Of a stretch of 64,000 nt of DNA, positions 61,697-64,000 are shown piece after piece (position 1 is the first letter of the stretch; each line of letters starts with the position of its first letter). The notes beneath the pieces were generated by a model, which made no database searches, was not told where the DNA came from, and saw only the letters and a program-made list of their open reading frames with translations. The position numbers and the translations under genes were made by a program. The stretch is from Photobacterium aphoticum (GTDB lineage Bacteria; Pseudomonadota; Gammaproteobacteria; Enterobacterales; Vibrionaceae): positions 20,452 through 84,451 of the forward strand of contig NZ_LDOV01000041.1 of assembly GCF_001029435.1 (NCBI RefSeq), read 5' to 3'.

Positions 61697-63796
61697 TTAC
61701 TGATTACCAACCGCACTCACGATGCGAATTTGTTTCTCATCCGGCACTTCCTGATAAGACAGCACGCGCAAGGATGGAATGGTGTTTTTCACGAACTTCG
61801 CCAATGTCGAACGCAGCACGCCCGATGTTAGCAACACAGCAGGTTCGCCTTTGAGCTCCTGCTGCTGGGTGGCTTCCGCCAAGGAGCGCTGTAAACGCTC
61901 CGCCAGCCCCGGTTCAATGCCGGTCGATTCCCCTCCGGCAGATTGCATTGTCTTATGCAAAATCTGTTCCAACTCAGGCACCAAGGTAATCACCGGCAAT
62001 TCAGGCTCTATACCATTGATTTCCTGACAAATTAGTCGTTTCAGGCTGATACGTACGGCGGCAGTCAGGATGTCGGGATCTTGACTCTTGGCGGCGTACT
62101 CGGACAAAGTCTGTACAATGGTGCGCACATCACGGATTGGGATCCCTTCATGCAGCAAGTTCTGCAGCACTTTCACCACCACACCCAACGGCAGCTGATC
62201 CGGCACAAACCCTTCCACCAGCTTCGGCGTGTTCTGCGCCAGCATTTCCAGCAAGTTCTGTACTTCTTCATGACCCAGCAGCTGCGAGGCGCAGTTGGTC
62301 AGAATTTGGCTCAGATGTGTCGCCAGTACGGTCGCGGAATCCACCACGGTGTAGCCCAAGGCCTGGGCGTGTTCACGTTGCGGCTCCATGATCCACACCG
62401 CATCCAGACCAAAGGCCGGATCGCGGGTCGCTTCACCGTCGATATGGCCAAACACTTGGCCCGGATTAATCGCCAGCTCCATGTTCGGGTGAATATTCGC
62501 TTCACCACAGGCGACCCCCATCAAACTGATACGGTAGGTATTGGGCGGTAGTTCGAGGTTATCGCGAATGTGTACCGGCGGGATCAGGAAGCCGAAGTCC
62601 TGCGACAGTTTCTTACGCACACCCTTCACACGTTCCAGCAGCTCACCGCCTTGTTCTTTGTCCACCATCGGGATCAAGCGGTAACCCACTTCCAGACCGA
62701 TAATGTCCACCGGCTGTACGTCATCCCACGACAACTCTTTTTGCGGCGGCGGTGCCATCAGATCCGTCGCCGGTTTCTCGGCTTCTGCGACAGCAGCGGC
62801 TTGCGCCTGTTTAATGCGCCAGTAAGCAAAGCCACCCACTATCGCGGCAAAAAGCAAGAACGGGATATGCGGCATGCCCGGCACCACCCCCATCACAAAC
62901 AAGATCGCACTGGTAATGACCAGGGCTTGCGGGTTATTGAACATTTGATGGGACATTTGCTGGCCCATGTCTTCGTCAGTATTTTGACGAGTCACCAGCA
63001 TTGCGGCAGCAATAGACAGTAGCAAAGAAGGGATCTGCGCGACCAGACCATCACCGATGGTCAGCAAGCTGTAGATTTCCATCGCCGCGCCAAAGCCAAG
63101 GCCGTGCTGGCCCATGCCGATCACAACCCCACCGATAATGTTCATAAACAGAATCAAGATACCGGCAATGGCATCGCCTTTTACGAACTTCGAGGCACCG
63201 TCCATCGAACCATAAAAGTCGGCTTCTTTGGTCACTTCAAAACGGCGTGCACGGGCTTGGTCTTGGTCAATCAAACCGGCGTTCAAGTCAGCATCGATCG
63301 CCATCTGTTTACCCGGCAAGGCATCCAGGGTGAAACGGGCACTCACTTCCGAAATACGTCCCGCACCTTTGGTCACCACCATGAAGTTAATGATCATCAA
63401 GATAAGGAACACCACCAGACCCACGGCATAGTTACCGCCAATCACAACGGCACCAAAGGCATGGATCACATGCCCCGCCGCTTCCGGCCCTTCATGACCA
63501 TACAGCAAGACGACACGGGTCGAGGCCACATTCAATGCCAATCGCAGCAAGGTCGCGATCAACAAGATGGTAGGAAACGCAGCAAAATCCAGCGGGCGAC
63601 GGGCATAAATGGTGACCAATAAAATCACCATCGCCAACGCGATATTGAAGGTAAATGCCATGTCCAACAGCAACGGCGGCATCGGCAAAATAACCATGCC
63701 GAGCGTGGCCAGTACCATGACCGGCGCGCCAAGAGCAGGCATCGCCCCTAGTCGTGAAAATGGTAATTTATCGGAAAAAGGTAAAGAAAATTTCAT
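61697..63796 (-). CDS. flhA: FlhA flagellar export gate protein
   Basis: Integral membrane subunit of the flagellar type III export apparatus. The 699-residue protein has eight N-terminal membrane segments (to about 325), the conserved FHIPEP-type loop (KGAGRISEVSARFTLDALPG, about residues 143-162, then KQMAIDADLNAG), and a cytoplasmic domain with IIGLEVGYRLIP and VRTIVQTLSEYA. First gene of the visible flagellar regulator/chemotaxis operon, preceded by a sigma-54 type promoter. Confidence 0.96.
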   Translation of the reverse strand: MKFSLPFSDKLPFSRLGAMPALGAPVMVLATLGMVILPMPPLLLDMAFTFNIALAMVILLVTIYARRPLDFAAFPTILLIATLLRLALNVASTRVVLLYGHEGPEAAGHVIHAFGAVVIGGNYAVGLVVFLILMIINFMVVTKGAGRISEVSARFTLDALPGKQMAIDADLNAGLIDQDQARARRFEVTKEADFYGSMDGASKFVKGDAIAGILILFMNIIGGVVIGMGQHGLGFGAAMEIYSLLTIGDGLVAQIPSLLLSIAAAMLVTRQNTDEDMGQQMSHQMFNNPQALVITSAILFVMGVVPGMPHIPFLLFAAIVGGFAYWRIKQAQAAAVAEAEKPATDLMAPPPQKELSWDDVQPVDIIGLEVGYRLIPMVDKEQGGELLERVKGVRKKLSQDFGFLIPPVHIRDNLELPPNTYRISLMGVACGEANIHPNMELAINPGQVFGHIDGEATRDPAFGLDAVWIMEPQREHAQALGYTVVDSATVLATHLSQILTNCASQLLGHEEVQNLLEMLAQNTPKLVEGFVPDQLPLGVVVKVLQNLLHEGIPIRDVRTIVQTLSEYAAKSQDPDILTAAVRISLKRLICQEINGIEPELPVITLVPELEQILHKTMQSAGGESTGIEPGLAERLQRSLAEATQQQELKGEPAVLLTSGVLRSTLAKFVKNTIPSLRVLSYQEVPDEKQIRIVSAVGNQ

Positions 63797-63860
63797 GTCA
63801 TCCGGTTACGGCAGCAAAGCACTCTGTAAGTCACGCGATTTACGTAATATCGCGCTTATA

Positions 63861-63876
63861 TGCAAGATGCATTCCA
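63861..63876 (-). promoter_or_regulatory. Sigma-54 (RpoN) promoter of flhA
   Basis: The minus strand reads TGGAATGCATCTTGCA. Against the RpoN consensus TGGCACG-N4-TTGCA it keeps TGG, the A and G of the -24 box and all of TTGCA, with GG and GC ten bases apart as required. The flhA start is about 65 bases downstream. In Vibrio the flhA operon is known to depend on sigma-54 and the activator FlrA. Confidence 0.75.
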
Positions 63877-63896
63877 ATAAACCGTCAAGATATTGA

Positions 63897-64000
63897 CGCG
63901 CGGATGTAGGGGCGAGGAAAAGCGAGGAGCAGGAACGAGTTTTAAGGGACGAGTCTCGAGGAAGAGCGGAGTTAAGAGCGGCCCTGTGGTCCTGTGGTCC
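63897..64000. repeat. Purine-rich CGAG/GAGC repeat region upstream of flhA
   Basis: The plus strand is almost entirely purine from about 63900 to 63985, with repeated GCGAGG, CGAG and GAGCGG elements and a palindromic GAGTCTCGAG-like centre near 63950-63960; the window ends in an 8-bp tandem repeat (CCTGTGGT twice, then CC). No frame is coding here within the window. Confidence 0.6.

Noticed and set aside
1..64000. tRNA or rRNA genes
   Set aside because: I saw no cloverleaf with TTCRA arm and no rRNA-like stretch; the spacers are AT-rich or hairpin terminators only. A covariance-model scan would settle it.

Overview
The window looks like chromosomal DNA of a Vibrionaceae gammaproteobacterium (Vibrio, Salinivibrio, Grimontia, Photobacterium or a close relative; the genus cannot be settled by reading alone). 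Grounds: the polar-flagellum/chemotaxis order flhA-flhF-flhG-fliA-cheY-cheZ-cheA-cheB-parC-parP-cheW-DUF2802, the polysaccharide-locus boundary gene rjg known from Vibrio O-antigen/capsule loci, an RfaH ops element, and yfcL/epmC/mlaA and ccm genes of gammaproteobacterial type.

Bases 1-6932 (+ strand) are the 3' end of an AT-rich polysaccharide cluster: the tail of a Wzy-like membrane protein, a Wzx-like flippase, two GT4 glycosyltransferases, a WecG/TagA-family transferase, a WecA-type initiating transferase and a C-terminally truncated GlmU. Bases 7002-25845 (- strand) are a second, complete Wzx/Wzy system read from wza towards smaller coordinates: ops element, wza, wzc, rfbBADC (dTDP-rhamnose), seven very AT-rich glycosyltransferase, flippase and polymerase genes, a decayed ISAs1-type transposase, one more very AT-rich glycosyltransferase (DUF1972 family), galU and a second wecA. 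The two clusters converge near 6.95 kb.

Bases 26657-38757 hold accessory export genes: the yjbEFGH (gfcABCD-like) operon, ugd, rjg, an orphan wzb phosphatase, a third wecA with wzz, and two paralogous small membrane proteins of unknown function. Bases 38831-41513 are housekeeping genes (yfcL, epmC, mlaA) interrupted by CTAG-rich repeats and a frameshifted four-helix-bundle (IVP-family) gene.

Bases 41781-49241 (- strand) are the cytochrome c maturation genes ccmABCDEFGHI, with an unusual gap of about 310 bp between ccmB and ccmC. Bases 49859-63796 (- strand) are the flagellar regulator/chemotaxis operon with a good sigma-54 promoter candidate in front of flhA. The GC-richer flagellar and ccm regions contrast strongly with the AT-rich glycosyltransferase islands, which suggests that the latter were acquired horizontally.

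Functionally, WecA-type enzymes start sugar chains on undecaprenyl phosphate, the glycosyltransferases extend them with rhamnose and other sugars, Wzx flips and Wzy polymerises the units, and Wza/Wzc (with Wzb) or Wzz control export and chain length; GalU, Ugd, RfbABCD and the GlmU fragment supply nucleotide sugars. The less-explained items are the CTAG repeats with the broken four-helix-bundle gene, the stop-interrupted KYVR repeats after the DUF2802 gene, the paired small membrane proteins, and the truncated GlmU between convergent wecA genes.
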